The notes under the pieces are model-generated. The model saw only the letters and a list, made by a program, of their open reading frames with translations. It was not told where the DNA came from and did no database searches. The translations under genes were made by a program, and so were the position numbers. This document shows, piece after piece, positions 35,560-43,708 of a stretch of DNA of 64,000 nt (position 1 is its first letter; every line of letters starts with the position of its first letter). The stretch is from GCA-002733465 sp039969155 (GTDB lineage Bacteria; Pseudomonadota; Gammaproteobacteria; Enterobacterales; Kangiellaceae). The stretch spans positions 62,001 to 126,000 of the forward strand of contig JBDVOJ010000095.1 in assembly GCA_039969155.1 (NCBI GenBank). The letters run 5' to 3'.

Positions 35560-35601
35560 GTTACGAGTTACGAGTTACGAGTTACGAGTTACGAGTTACG
35601 A
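35560..35601 (+). repeat. Heptamer array GTTACGA
   Basis: Six perfect GTTACGA units between cysD and cysN, 58 bases after the cysD stop. A related single unit with GTTACGGG occurs at 35510. Confidence 0.95.
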
Positions 35602-35660
35602 GTTTAGAGCTAAGAACAGTAGAAAGCAATAAAGACAAAAGATTTTAAAGGAATTATAGG

Positions 35661-37061
35661 ATGTCGAATAACACATCTCTGGTAGCAACAGACATAGAAG
35701 AATATTTAAAAGTTCACGAGAACAAAGACATGCTTCGCATATTGACGTGTGGAAGCGTCGATGACGGCAAGTCAACTCTTATCGGCAGATTGTTATTTGA
35801 TAGCAAAATGATATTCGAAGACCAAATGGCAGCAATAGAGAAAGATTCAAAGCGCTTTAATACCACCGATGAATCTTTCGATTTAGCATTGCTAGTTGAT
35901 GGTTTGCAATCCGAGCGTGAGCAAGGAATTACCATCGACGTAGCCTATCGTTATTTTGCAACTGAGCAACGCAAATTCATCATTGCCGATACTCCTGGGC
36001 ATGAACAATATACTAGGAATATGGCGACAGGCGCCTCGACAGCCGACTTAGCGGTTATTTTGATTGATGCCCGCCACGGAGTGCAAGTTCAAACTCGCCG
36101 GCACAGTTTTATTTGCTCTTTGTTAGGTATTAAGCATGTAATTATTGCCATCAATAAAATGGATGCTGTTGATTACGACCAAGGGACTTATCAACAGATT
36201 AAAAAGGATTATCGACAATTTGCCAAAAACCTTAGCTTTGAAGACGTTCGATTTGTGCCCCTTTCAGCACTTAAAGGTGATAACGTGGTCAACGAAAGTC
36301 AAAATATGACTTGGTATCCCGGTTCGACTTTAATGAAATTACTAAATACGGTTTCCATTGATAAGCATGAGTCTCATCCTTTTAGAATGCAGGTTCAGTA
36401 TGTGAATCGTCCAAATCTAGACTTTAGAGGCTTTTGCGGAACTATCACCGGAGGCGATATTCGGGTAGGCGATACGATTAAAACATTGCCATCCGGAAAA
36501 GAAAGCAAGGTTAAATCTGTCGTGACTTTTGATGGCGAATTGGAAAGTGCCAGTGTTGGAATGGCAGTGACTCTTACTTTAGAAGATGAAATCGATATCA
36601 GCCGAGGCAATATGTTGGTAAGGCCTCATGAGATGCCTTACTCCGCAAGAGATTTCGCGGCCGATGTTGTTTGGATGACTGAAGAAGCTTTGCATGTTGA
36701 TCGAGAATATGAAATTAAAGTAGGGAGCCAATCTGTTTTCGGTTATGTAAAAGCCATTAATCACAAAGTCGATGTGAATACTCTAGAAAAGTCTGAAGCT
36801 TCGCAACTAGACTTAAATGAAATTGGTAATTGTCACTTTTCTTTAAATGAAAAAGTACAATTTGACTCTTACGATTCAAACCGATTAACCGGTGCTTTTG
36901 TCATTATTGACCGATTAACCAACGTGACTGTCGGGGCAGGAATGATTTCCAAGCCTGTGGATAGCGATTCCGCGGAACAAGAAGTTACTGCATTTGAGAT
37001 CGAGTTCAATGCGCTAGTTAGAAAGCACTTCCCCCATTGGGGAGCAAAGAAAATCTATTAG
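35661..37061 (+). CDS. cysN: Sulfate adenylyltransferase subunit 1 (GTPase)
   Basis: GTPase subunit of ATP sulfurylase, coupling GTP hydrolysis to APS formation. EF-Tu-like motifs are GSVDDGKSTLIGRLL (G1), DTPGHEQYTRNMATGAS (G3) and INKMDAVD (G4), followed by two beta-barrel domains. 466 residues, so there is no C-terminal APS kinase fusion; cysC is a separate gene downstream. Good GGA site upstream. Confidence 0.94.
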   Translation: MSNNTSLVATDIEEYLKVHENKDMLRILTCGSVDDGKSTLIGRLLFDSKMIFEDQMAAIEKDSKRFNTTDESFDLALLVDGLQSEREQGITIDVAYRYFATEQRKFIIADTPGHEQYTRNMATGASTADLAVILIDARHGVQVQTRRHSFICSLLGIKHVIIAINKMDAVDYDQGTYQQIKKDYRQFAKNLSFEDVRFVPLSALKGDNVVNESQNMTWYPGSTLMKLLNTVSIDKHESHPFRMQVQYVNRPNLDFRGFCGTITGGDIRVGDTIKTLPSGKESKVKSVVTFDGELESASVGMAVTLTLEDEIDISRGNMLVRPHEMPYSARDFAADVVWMTEEALHVDREYEIKVGSQSVFGYVKAINHKVDVNTLEKSEASQLDLNEIGNCHFSLNEKVQFDSYDSNRLTGAFVIIDRLTNVTVGAGMISKPVDSDSAEQEVTAFEIEFNALVRKHFPHWGAKKIY

Positions 37062-37084
37062 ATATTGATAGGCTCTAGGATGTT

Positions 37085-37113
37085 AAAAAGGCTGTTTAGT
37101 TACGGCCTTTTTT
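37085..37113 (+). terminator. Rho-independent terminator after cysN
   Basis: 8-bp stem AAAAAGGC/GCCTTTTT (37085-37092 with 37105-37112) with a 12-base loop and a T run. It lies between cysN and cysC, so cysC may have its own promoter or be read through. Confidence 0.8.
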
Positions 37114-37162
37114 GTTCGTGTTTAATTCATTAGTACAAATTACCAAATTGGTAGGTAAGTAA

Positions 37163-37819
37163 ATGTCAGATAGCCCCTATAAAAAAATACAAACAAATAC
37201 CGATAAATCTTCCGACGTAGTTTGGCACCGAGCTAGTGTTACTCATGAAGATAGATTCTCACTAAATGGCCATAAACCGGCAGTGCTATGGTTCACTGGT
37301 CTCAGTGGCTCGGGGAAATCAACGGTCGCCAATGCTGTGGACAAAATGCTACACGATATTGGATGTAGAACCTATGTCTTAGACGGTGACAATGTGCGAC
37401 ATGGATTGAATGGCGATCTTGGTTTTTCTGATAGTGATCGAATAGAAAACATTCGCCGAATTGGCGAAGTGGCCAAACTATTTGTAGACGCTGGGCTGTT
37501 GGTTTCATCGGCTTTTATTTCACCATTCCTCTCTGATCGAGAATTAGTCAGGGAACTACTTGGTGAGGGACAATTTATTGAAGTGTTTATTGATACGCCA
37601 ATAGAAATCTGTGAACAAAGAGATCCTAAAGGTCTATACAAAAAAGCTAGAGCCGGTGAAATCAAAAATTTCACCGGAATTGATTCTGCCTATGAACAAC
37701 CATTCAATCCGGAGATACATATCCAAGCGGGTGAAAAGTCCGTGGAAGAGTGCGCTCAACAGGTGGTTCAATTCCTTCAAGCGAATGGCTATATCAACTC
37801 CAGCGACAATAAAGCATAA
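37163..37819 (+). CDS. cysC: Adenylylsulfate kinase
   Basis: Phosphorylates APS to PAPS, the donor for sulfation and for PAPS reduction. The P-loop is WFTGLSGSGKSTVANAV, followed by VLDGDNVRHGLNGDLGFSDSDR and FISPFLSDRELVRELL. 218 residues; the N-terminal 30 (to SVTHEDRF) are typical of bacterial CysC. Follows cysN by 101 bases with a terminator between. No cysH/I/J genes are in the window. Confidence 0.94.
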   Translation: MSDSPYKKIQTNTDKSSDVVWHRASVTHEDRFSLNGHKPAVLWFTGLSGSGKSTVANAVDKMLHDIGCRTYVLDGDNVRHGLNGDLGFSDSDRIENIRRIGEVAKLFVDAGLLVSSAFISPFLSDRELVRELLGEGQFIEVFIDTPIEICEQRDPKGLYKKARAGEIKNFTGIDSAYEQPFNPEIHIQAGEKSVEECAQQVVQFLQANGYINSSDNKA

Positions 37820-37839
37820 GTAGAAGGAATCTAACTCGA

Positions 37840-38796
37840 ATGAATTATGATATTTTTAATGGTGATGCAGACGGTATTATTTCTCTGCTGCAGTTAAGGC
37901 TAGCTAACCCAATTGAAAGTCAATTGGTGACTGGAGTAAAACGAGATATTCAGTTGCTAAAAAAGGTTACTGCGGAGCGAGGCGATCTTTTAACCATTCT
38001 TGATATATCAATGGAGAAAAATAGTTCAGAATTAAATGCGGCTTTAGCAGCAGGTGCCAATGTCATTTACTTTGATCATCATAGAAGCGGTGATATTCCA
38101 AACAATTCCCAGCTTGAAGCCCATATTGATTTAGATCCCAATATTTGTACCGCACTTTTAGTCGATAAAAAGCTGGATGGACAATTTCATCACTGGGCGA
38201 TCACGGCAGCTTATGGTGACAACCTAATTGCTCGTGCGGATGAGCTTGCCAAGCTTGCCGGATTGACTGAGCAACAAGCTGAACTGCTCAAAGAATTTGG
38301 CACCTTAATCAATTACAACGGCTATGGCGCTGAGGTTTCGGACTTACATTACGACCCAGCCGAACTCTATCAAGCACTGCTGGTTTACTCATCTCCGTTT
38401 GAGGCGATTAATGATAAAGCTTCACCGTTTTATAAATTAAGAGATGCCTACAAGGAAGATATGCAAAATGCGCTAGCGGTCAAACCGAGCCACCAAAGTG
38501 AACTTCTATCGGTTTATGAGTTGCCACAACAATTGTGGGCAAAACGTATTAGCGGCGTTTATGGCAATTTATTAGCTAACCAAAATCCACACGCAGCACA
38601 TGCGGTATTGACGCTTAATGTTGATAAGACCTACACGGTCTCTTTGCGTGCCCCACTTAATAATAAACAGGGCGCAGGCGATATTTGCAGTCAGTTCGTG
38701 TCCGGTGGCGGACGAGCGGCTGCAGCAGGAGTCAATGCGCTGCCAAAACTGCAAGTCGCTGATTTTATTGAAGCTGTCGAGGGCTACTATCAATAG
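37840..38796 (+). CDS. DHH-family phosphoesterase
   Basis: 318 residues. Metal-binding motifs in order: FNGDADGI (residues 5-12), LDISMEKN and YFDHHRSG, the DHH signature of RecJ/NrnA-type enzymes. A C-terminal part with VSGGGRAAAAGVNALP corresponds to the GGGH-like substrate-binding motif of DHHA1. Twenty bases after cysC, so it could act on a nucleotide product such as pAp generated from PAPS use, as NrnA-type enzymes do. That role is an inference from context; the exact substrate is unknown. Confidence 0.78.
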   Translation: MNYDIFNGDADGIISLLQLRLANPIESQLVTGVKRDIQLLKKVTAERGDLLTILDISMEKNSSELNAALAAGANVIYFDHHRSGDIPNNSQLEAHIDLDPNICTALLVDKKLDGQFHHWAITAAYGDNLIARADELAKLAGLTEQQAELLKEFGTLINYNGYGAEVSDLHYDPAELYQALLVYSSPFEAINDKASPFYKLRDAYKEDMQNALAVKPSHQSELLSVYELPQQLWAKRISGVYGNLLANQNPHAAHAVLTLNVDKTYTVSLRAPLNNKQGAGDICSQFVSGGGRAAAAGVNALPKLQVADFIEAVEGYYQ

Positions 38797-38952
38797 AGTC
38801 TAGAGCCTAATGATAATCTTCTCTAAGTAACTATTTTTATTATCAAAATTAACTGCTTAAGGACTTTTTATTCTTTGATTTTAAAGCGCTTATTGGTTAA
38901 ACTGCGGCGAGATTTAGGTTCTAATATATAATTCGGGGATTAACCCTCGTGG

Positions 38953-38986
38953 AAAAGCATCAAGAATTGGTCTTCTTGGTGCTTTT
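38953..38986 (+). promoter_or_regulatory. Leader hairpin upstream of thrS, possible autoregulatory operator
   Basis: 14-bp stem (38953-38966 with 38973-38986, one G-U pair) with the six-base loop TTGGTC, ending 27 bases before the thrS ATG. The loop contains GGT, one of the threonine tRNA anticodons. E. coli thrS is repressed by ThrRS binding an anticodon-arm mimic in this position. A short run of T bases also allows an attenuator reading. Confidence 0.5.
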
Positions 38987-39013
38987 CTTGGTTTATCGGA
39001 GTTGCAATAACGC

Positions 39014-40933
39014 ATGCCTGTTATCACTTTACCAGATGGTAGTAAAAGAGAATTCGACGACGCGGTCACTGTTTATCAGGTGGCGGCAGATATTGGTCCC
39101 GGTTTAGCTAAAGCGGCACTGGCCGGTAAAGTGAATGGTCAAACTGTCGATACTAGCTACACTATTACTGAAGATGCTGAGCTTGCACTCATCACCGAGC
39201 GAGATGAAGAAGGTCTCGATGTTATTCGCCATTCTTGCGCTCATTTATTAGCGCAAGCGACTCAAGCGTTATTTCCAAAAGCGCAAGTTACCATTGGACC
39301 AGTGATTGACAACGGGTTCTATTATGATTTTGCGTTTTCGCGCCCATTTACGCCTGAAGACCTTGAAGCTATCGAAGCCAAAATGGCTGAAATTGCCAAG
39401 CAAGACTTGCCTGTTTCTCGCACCACCATGATTCGAGAACAAGCCATTGAATTCTTCAAGAATATGGGAGAAGAATACAAAGCAGAAATTATCTCCAGTA
39501 TTCCTGCTGGCGAAGAAATTTCACTTTATCGTCAAGGTGATTTTATCGATCTTTGTCGAGGCCCACATGTTCCAAGTACCGGCAAAATTAAAGCGTTTAA
39601 ATTGATGAAGTTAGCCGGTGCGTATTGGCGCGGTGATTCAAATAATGAAATGCTACAACGAATCTACGGCACTGCGTGGACTAACAAGAAAGAATTAAAG
39701 AAGTATTTACACCGGTTAGAAGAAGCAGAAAAGCGTGATCACCGTAAAATTGGTAAGCAACTAGAGTTATTCCATTTTCAAGAAGACGCCCCAGGTATGG
39801 TGTTTTGGCACAATGATGGTTGGAGTATTTTCAAAGAACTCGAAAGCTATATTAGAATCGTGCTTGGTAATACTGACTACCAGGAAGTTAAAGCGCCTCA
39901 AATCATGGACCGCAGCTTGTGGGAAAAATCTGGTCACTGGGAAAAGTATCATGATGATATGTTCACTACTGAGTCTGAAAACCGAACTTATGCGGTAAAA
40001 CCCATGAACTGTCCCGGTCATGTTCAAATATTTAATCAAGGTCTTAAGTCATACCGAGATTTGCCTCTACGTATGGCAGAGTTTGGTTCTTGTCATCGAA
40101 ATGAACCTTCTGGCGCATTACACGGATTAATGCGGGTGAGAGCATTTACCCAAGATGATGCTCACGTCTTCTGTACTGAAGAGCAAATACAAGATGAAGT
40201 AGGGCATTTAATCGATACCATATACAATGTTTACGCCGACTTCGGATTTGAGAACATTGAGATAAAACTTTCCACTCGACCAGAAAAGCGAGTAGGCTCT
40301 GACGAATCATGGGATCAAGCGGAAGAAGCGTTAGATGCAGCATTAAAAGCCAAGAATATCGATTTTGAAGTACTGCCTGGCGAAGGCGCATTTTATGGCC
40401 CTAAAATAGAGTTCTCACTACGAGATTGTTTAGAAAGAGTTTGGCAATGTGGCACAGTGCAATTAGATTTCTCAATGCCTGGACGGCTCGGTGCAGAATA
40501 TGTTGCAGAAGATGGCAGTAAAAAGACTCCGGTGATGATTCATCGAGCTATACTGGGTTCATTAGAACGATTTATCGGCATTTTGATTGAAGAATACGCA
40601 GGCAAGTTTCCAGCTTGGTTAGCACCAAAACAAGTCGCGATTATGAATATCACCGACAAACAGAGTGAATTTGTTCAAAAAAGTGCAAAAATATTGAAAT
40701 CTCAAGGCTTTAGAGTCAATTCGGACTTGAGAAACGAGAAAATCGGCTTTAAAATTCGTCAGCACACTTTGCAGCGAGTACCTTATTTATTGGTAGTTGG
40801 AGATCGAGAGGTTGAAACAGAGACTGTTTCGGTTCGATCGAGAGCAGGAAAGGACCTTGGAAGTATGTCAATTGAGGCATTTTCTGAGTTACTTAAAGCA
40901 GATGTTAAGCAGTTAGGTCGAAAACAAAACTAA
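39014..40933 (+). CDS. thrS: Threonyl-tRNA synthetase
   Basis: Class II synthetase of 639 residues. The N-terminal TGS domain (ITLPDGSKREFDDAVTVYQVA), the editing domain (HSCAHLLAQATQALFP), class II motifs (MNCPGHVQIFNQ, MAEFGSCHRNEPSGALHGLMRVRAFTQDDAHVFC-type region, and HRAILGSLERFIGILIEEY) and the C-terminal anticodon domain (RNEKIGFKIRQHTLQRVPYLLVVGD) are all present. ATG at 39014 follows a CGGAG site. It heads the conserved thrS-infC-rpmI-rplT-pheST-ihfA block. Confidence 0.97.
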   Translation: MPVITLPDGSKREFDDAVTVYQVAADIGPGLAKAALAGKVNGQTVDTSYTITEDAELALITERDEEGLDVIRHSCAHLLAQATQALFPKAQVTIGPVIDNGFYYDFAFSRPFTPEDLEAIEAKMAEIAKQDLPVSRTTMIREQAIEFFKNMGEEYKAEIISSIPAGEEISLYRQGDFIDLCRGPHVPSTGKIKAFKLMKLAGAYWRGDSNNEMLQRIYGTAWTNKKELKKYLHRLEEAEKRDHRKIGKQLELFHFQEDAPGMVFWHNDGWSIFKELESYIRIVLGNTDYQEVKAPQIMDRSLWEKSGHWEKYHDDMFTTESENRTYAVKPMNCPGHVQIFNQGLKSYRDLPLRMAEFGSCHRNEPSGALHGLMRVRAFTQDDAHVFCTEEQIQDEVGHLIDTIYNVYADFGFENIEIKLSTRPEKRVGSDESWDQAEEALDAALKAKNIDFEVLPGEGAFYGPKIEFSLRDCLERVWQCGTVQLDFSMPGRLGAEYVAEDGSKKTPVMIHRAILGSLERFIGILIEEYAGKFPAWLAPKQVAIMNITDKQSEFVQKSAKILKSQGFRVNSDLRNEKIGFKIRQHTLQRVPYLLVVGDREVETETVSVRSRAGKDLGSMSIEAFSELLKADVKQLGRKQN

Positions 40934-41012
40934 ATTTTGAGCCTAATACTTGCGACTTGAGCATAAGAATGTTTGCTCAAAATCAGCAAATATTAGATTT
41001 TATTAATTAATC

Positions 41013-41028
41013 GAGGAACATACACATT
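41013..41028 (+). promoter_or_regulatory. Ribosome site and AUU start of infC
   Basis: GAGGA at 41013-41017, eight bases, then ATT at 41026. AUU as the infC start is the known E. coli arrangement for IF3 autoregulation. The in-frame ATG at 41047 has no comparable ribosome site. Confidence 0.82.
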
Positions 41029-41571
41029 AAAAGAGCAAAGCCAAAAATGGCGGCCAAGGTACAACGAGCCAACATTAACGAAGAAATCGAAGCACCAAAG
41101 GTAAGACTAATTGACCAAGATGGCGAGTCTAAAGGGGTCGTAAGCATCAGTGAGGCAATTGCTGCAGCTGAAGCCGTAACTTTAGATCTGGTGGAAATTT
41201 CTCCAGGGGCAGAGCCTCCAGTCTGTAAGATAATGGATTACGGCAAATATGTTTTCGAGCAAAAGAAAGCCAAAGCCGCGGCCAAGAAAAAGCAGACTGT
41301 TGTTCATGTAAAAGAGATTAAATTTAGGCCTGGTACAGATATTGGCGATTACAATATCAAACTTCGAAAACTCACTGAGTTTTTAGAAGAGGGTGATAAG
41401 ACCAAAATCACCGTTCGATTCAGAGGACGTGAGATGGCTCATAGAGAGCTAGGTATGGATCTTATGAAGCGAGTACAAAAAGATTTGGAAGAGTTTGGTG
41501 ATGTAGAGTCATTTCCAAAGCTCGAGGGTCGTCAGATGACTATGGTCATCGCGCCCAAGAAAAAGAAGTAA
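41026..41571 (+). CDS. infC: Translation initiation factor IF-3
   Basis: IF3 binds the 30S subunit and checks start-codon pairing. With the AUU start at 41026 the protein is 181 residues (E. coli has 180); the ATG at 41047 would cut seven. The N-terminal domain has RANINEEI and VDLVEIS-like VTLDLVEISPGAEPPVCKIMDYGK, and the C-terminal domain VKEIKFRPGTDIGDYNIKLRK, RFRGREMAHRELG and FPKLEGRQMTMVIAPKKK. The AUU start suggests the same autoregulation as in enterics. Confidence 0.93.
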   Translation: MKRAKPKMAAKVQRANINEEIEAPKVRLIDQDGESKGVVSISEAIAAAEAVTLDLVEISPGAEPPVCKIMDYGKYVFEQKKAKAAAKKKQTVVHVKEIKFRPGTDIGDYNIKLRKLTEFLEEGDKTKITVRFRGREMAHRELGMDLMKRVQKDLEEFGDVESFPKLEGRQMTMVIAPKKKK

Positions 41572-41580
41572 CAGAATTTT

Positions 41581-41608
41581 AAATTTTTGAGTCGAAACTC
41601 AAAAATTT
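41581..41608 (+). other. Perfect 12-bp hairpin after infC
   Basis: AAATTTTTGAGT (41581-41592), CGAA loop, ACTCAAAAATTT (41597-41608), beginning ten bases after the infC stop. AT-rich; a processing site or weak terminator between infC and rpmI. Confidence 0.55.
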
Positions 41609-41609
41609 G

Positions 41610-41639
41610 AAATACGCTCTATGTAAATAGAGTGTATTT
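41610..41639 (+). other. Second hairpin between infC and rpmI
   Basis: 13-bp stem AAATACGCTCTAT/ATAGAGTGTATTT with GTAA loop and one G-U pair. Directly follows the previous hairpin. Confidence 0.55.
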
Positions 41640-41640
41640 A

Positions 41641-41825
41641 CTAGTCGCAAGGCTTTTGGCAGCCCCAAGACTAGTTGGTGAGAAGCCGACTATTCATCGA
41701 TTGGATATTGGTTTCTTTTTTTTAAGCACTGATAGGTAGCAAACGGTATAGAAAGGTAGATTGGCGTTTTAAGTCTTTTTCTTTTCAAAATACGACCTAC
41801 AGATGATAATTGGAGTAAACAAGCA
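41641..41825 (+). promoter_or_regulatory. Leader of rpmI-rplT, candidate L20 control region
   Basis: The stretch between the hairpins and rpmI contains CTAGTC (41641-41646) complementary to GACTAG (41668-41673) and several GGCTT/AAGCC pairs up to about 41690, so a branched fold is possible. In E. coli L20 represses rpmI-rplT by binding structured RNA in this place. The L20 link is inference. Confidence 0.4.
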
Positions 41826-42023
41826 ATGCCAAAGATTAAAACAGACAGCGGCGCTGCAAAGCGTTTCAAACGTACTGGTAAAGGCGGATTCAAGCATGCG
41901 CAATCGCATCGACGCCACATTCTTACTAAGAAAAGTTCTAAGCGAAAGCGTCATTTGCGTGATATGCAAATGGTTGCAGCTTGCGACGTTCCACAGCTGG
42001 ATCGCCAGCTTCCTTACGTATAA
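41826..42023 (+). CDS. rpmI: 50S ribosomal protein L35
   Basis: Small basic protein of the large subunit, 65 residues. MPKIKTDSGAAKRFKRTGKG and HAQSHRRHILTKKSSKRKRHLR are the family motifs, ending LDRQLPYV. It lies between infC and rplT as in most bacteria. ATG with GGAGT upstream. Confidence 0.96.
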   Translation: MPKIKTDSGAAKRFKRTGKGGFKHAQSHRRHILTKKSSKRKRHLRDMQMVAACDVPQLDRQLPYV

Positions 42024-42041
42024 GAATGGGAGTTATTTGAA

Positions 42042-42398
42042 ATGCCTAGAGTAAAACGCGGTGTTACCGCACACAAACGTCACAAGAAAGTTTTAAAAGC
42101 AGCAAAAGGTTATTACGGAGCACGTAGTCGAGTTTATCGAGTTGCGACTCAAGCAGTAACTAAAGCTGGCCAATATGCCTACCGTGACCGTCGTCAGCGT
42201 AAGCGTCAATTCAGAGCAATCTGGATCCAACGTATCAATGCTGAAGCTCGTGTTAGTGGTTTGTCGTATAGCAAATTTATTAACGGTCTTAAGAAAGCAT
42301 CTATCGGAATCGATCGTAAGATCCTTGCTGATATCGCTGTTTTTGACAAAGTTGCATTTGCAGCCTTAGTTGAAAAAGCAAAAGCTGCTCTCGCTTAA
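42042..42398 (+). CDS. rplT: 50S ribosomal protein L20
   Basis: 118 residues, early 23S-rRNA-binding assembly protein. MPRVKRGVTAHKRHKKVLK, GYYGARSRVYRVATQAVTKA and YRDRRQRKRQFRAIWIQRIN are present. It follows rpmI by 18 bases and is followed by a strong terminator, closing the infC transcript. Confidence 0.97.
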   Translation: MPRVKRGVTAHKRHKKVLKAAKGYYGARSRVYRVATQAVTKAGQYAYRDRRQRKRQFRAIWIQRINAEARVSGLSYSKFINGLKKASIGIDRKILADIAVFDKVAFAALVEKAKAALA

Positions 42399-42461
42399 GA
42401 ACCAACTATTTTGTTGCGAAACTATTATTAAATAGTCACGTAACCAAAGAAATAGTTACTG

Positions 42462-42494
42462 AAAGGGAAGGGCATTAGTCCTTCCCTTTTTTTT
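42462..42494 (+). terminator. Rho-independent terminator after rplT
   Basis: 10-bp stem AAAGGGAAGG/CCTTCCCTTT (42462-42471 with 42480-42489), 8-base loop, then a T run to 42494. Located 115 bases before pheS, so pheS may be controlled by read-through or its own promoter. Confidence 0.93.
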
Positions 42495-42609
42495 ATGTAA
42501 AGAATTTATTATTGAAATGAACCGGCTGTATTGCCAAACGAGCATTTCAAATGGTCAAGTGAATTGGCCTTATTAAGAATATTAATAATTAATATTGGAA
42601 ATCAGATTT

Positions 42610-43632
42610 ATGTCAAATAGCGTTGATGAACTATTATCACGAGGCCTAGCCTCTGTTGATTCAGCAAGCAGCATCCAAGAATTGGAACAAGTGAAAGTTG
42701 AATTCTTAGGTAAAAAAGGCGAGTTAACAGCGCAACTCAAATTGCTTGGTCAATTGCCGGCAGAAGAAAGGCCTATTCAAGGTGCTGCGATTAATAAAGC
42801 CAAGCAAGCTATTCAAGGCAAAATAGACGAACGTAAATCTGTGTTTGAATCTGCTGCAATTGCTGATCAACTGGCGAATGAATCTATTGACGTTACCGTT
42901 GCTGGAAGAAATTCTGAAGTTGGCGGTATGCATCCGGTTAATCGCACTTTAGAAAGGATAGTGGAATATTTTTCTCAAATTGGATTCGGGGTTGAAGAAG
43001 GACCGGAAGTTGAAGATGACTATCACAATTTTGAAGCGCTAAACATTCCTGGTCACCATCCTGCTCGAGCGATGCATGATACGTTTTACTTTGGTGACGG
43101 TACGCTGTTAAGAACTCATACTTCGCCCGTGCAAATCCGAACCATGGAAAAAGTGAAACCGCCGGTAAGGATCATTGCTCCGGGTAGAGTTTATCGTTGT
43201 GATTCGGATTTGACACATACCCCGATGTTTCATCAAGTTGAAGGATTATTAGTAGATACAAAAACTTCATTTGCTGATCTTAAAGGTGTTCTTGATGAGT
43301 TTTTAAAACATTTTTTCGAGGACGAGAAGCTAAAAGTACGTTTTAGGCCCTCGTACTTCCCGTTTACAGAGCCATCTGCAGAAGTTGATATAGCTTGTGT
43401 GATGTGTGCAGGTAAGGGATGTCGAGTCTGTAGTAATACTGGTTGGCTTGAAATTCTAGGTTCCGGGATGGTTCACCCTAATGTATTAGAATCTGTTGGG
43501 TATGACAGTGAAGAATATACCGGATATGCATTTGGTATGGGGGTTGAGAGAATGACCATGTTGCGCTACGGCGTGAATGATTTGAGATTGTTCTTCGAGA
43601 ACGATTTAAGGTTTTTACAGCAGTTTAACTAG
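42610..43632 (+). CDS. pheS: Phenylalanyl-tRNA synthetase alpha subunit
   Basis: Class II catalytic subunit; 340 residues from ATG 42610, preferred over TTG 42595 because GGA lies upstream. The N-terminal coiled-coil (residues 1-90) is followed by catalytic motifs: MHPVNRTLERIVEYFSQIGF, GHHPARAMHDTFYF, LLRTHTSPVQIRTM and GFGMGVERMTMLRYG-like FGMGVERMTMLRYGVNDLR. Pairs with pheT 76 bases downstream. Confidence 0.96.
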   Translation: MSNSVDELLSRGLASVDSASSIQELEQVKVEFLGKKGELTAQLKLLGQLPAEERPIQGAAINKAKQAIQGKIDERKSVFESAAIADQLANESIDVTVAGRNSEVGGMHPVNRTLERIVEYFSQIGFGVEEGPEVEDDYHNFEALNIPGHHPARAMHDTFYFGDGTLLRTHTSPVQIRTMEKVKPPVRIIAPGRVYRCDSDLTHTPMFHQVEGLLVDTKTSFADLKGVLDEFLKHFFEDEKLKVRFRPSYFPFTEPSAEVDIACVMCAGKGCRVCSNTGWLEILGSGMVHPNVLESVGYDSEEYTGYAFGMGVERMTMLRYGVNDLRLFFENDLRFLQQFN

Positions 43633-43708
43633 TTGTGTTTAATTAACGAGCAAATCATTTAAAGCCGAGAATGGCAAAAAATTAGAAAGAATACTTGGAT
43701 AAATATCA

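Noticed and set aside
41690..41969. Minus-strand frames between infC and rpmI
   Set aside because: They overlap rpmI and the leader, and their translations are unlike any protein; conserved r-protein synteny explains the region.
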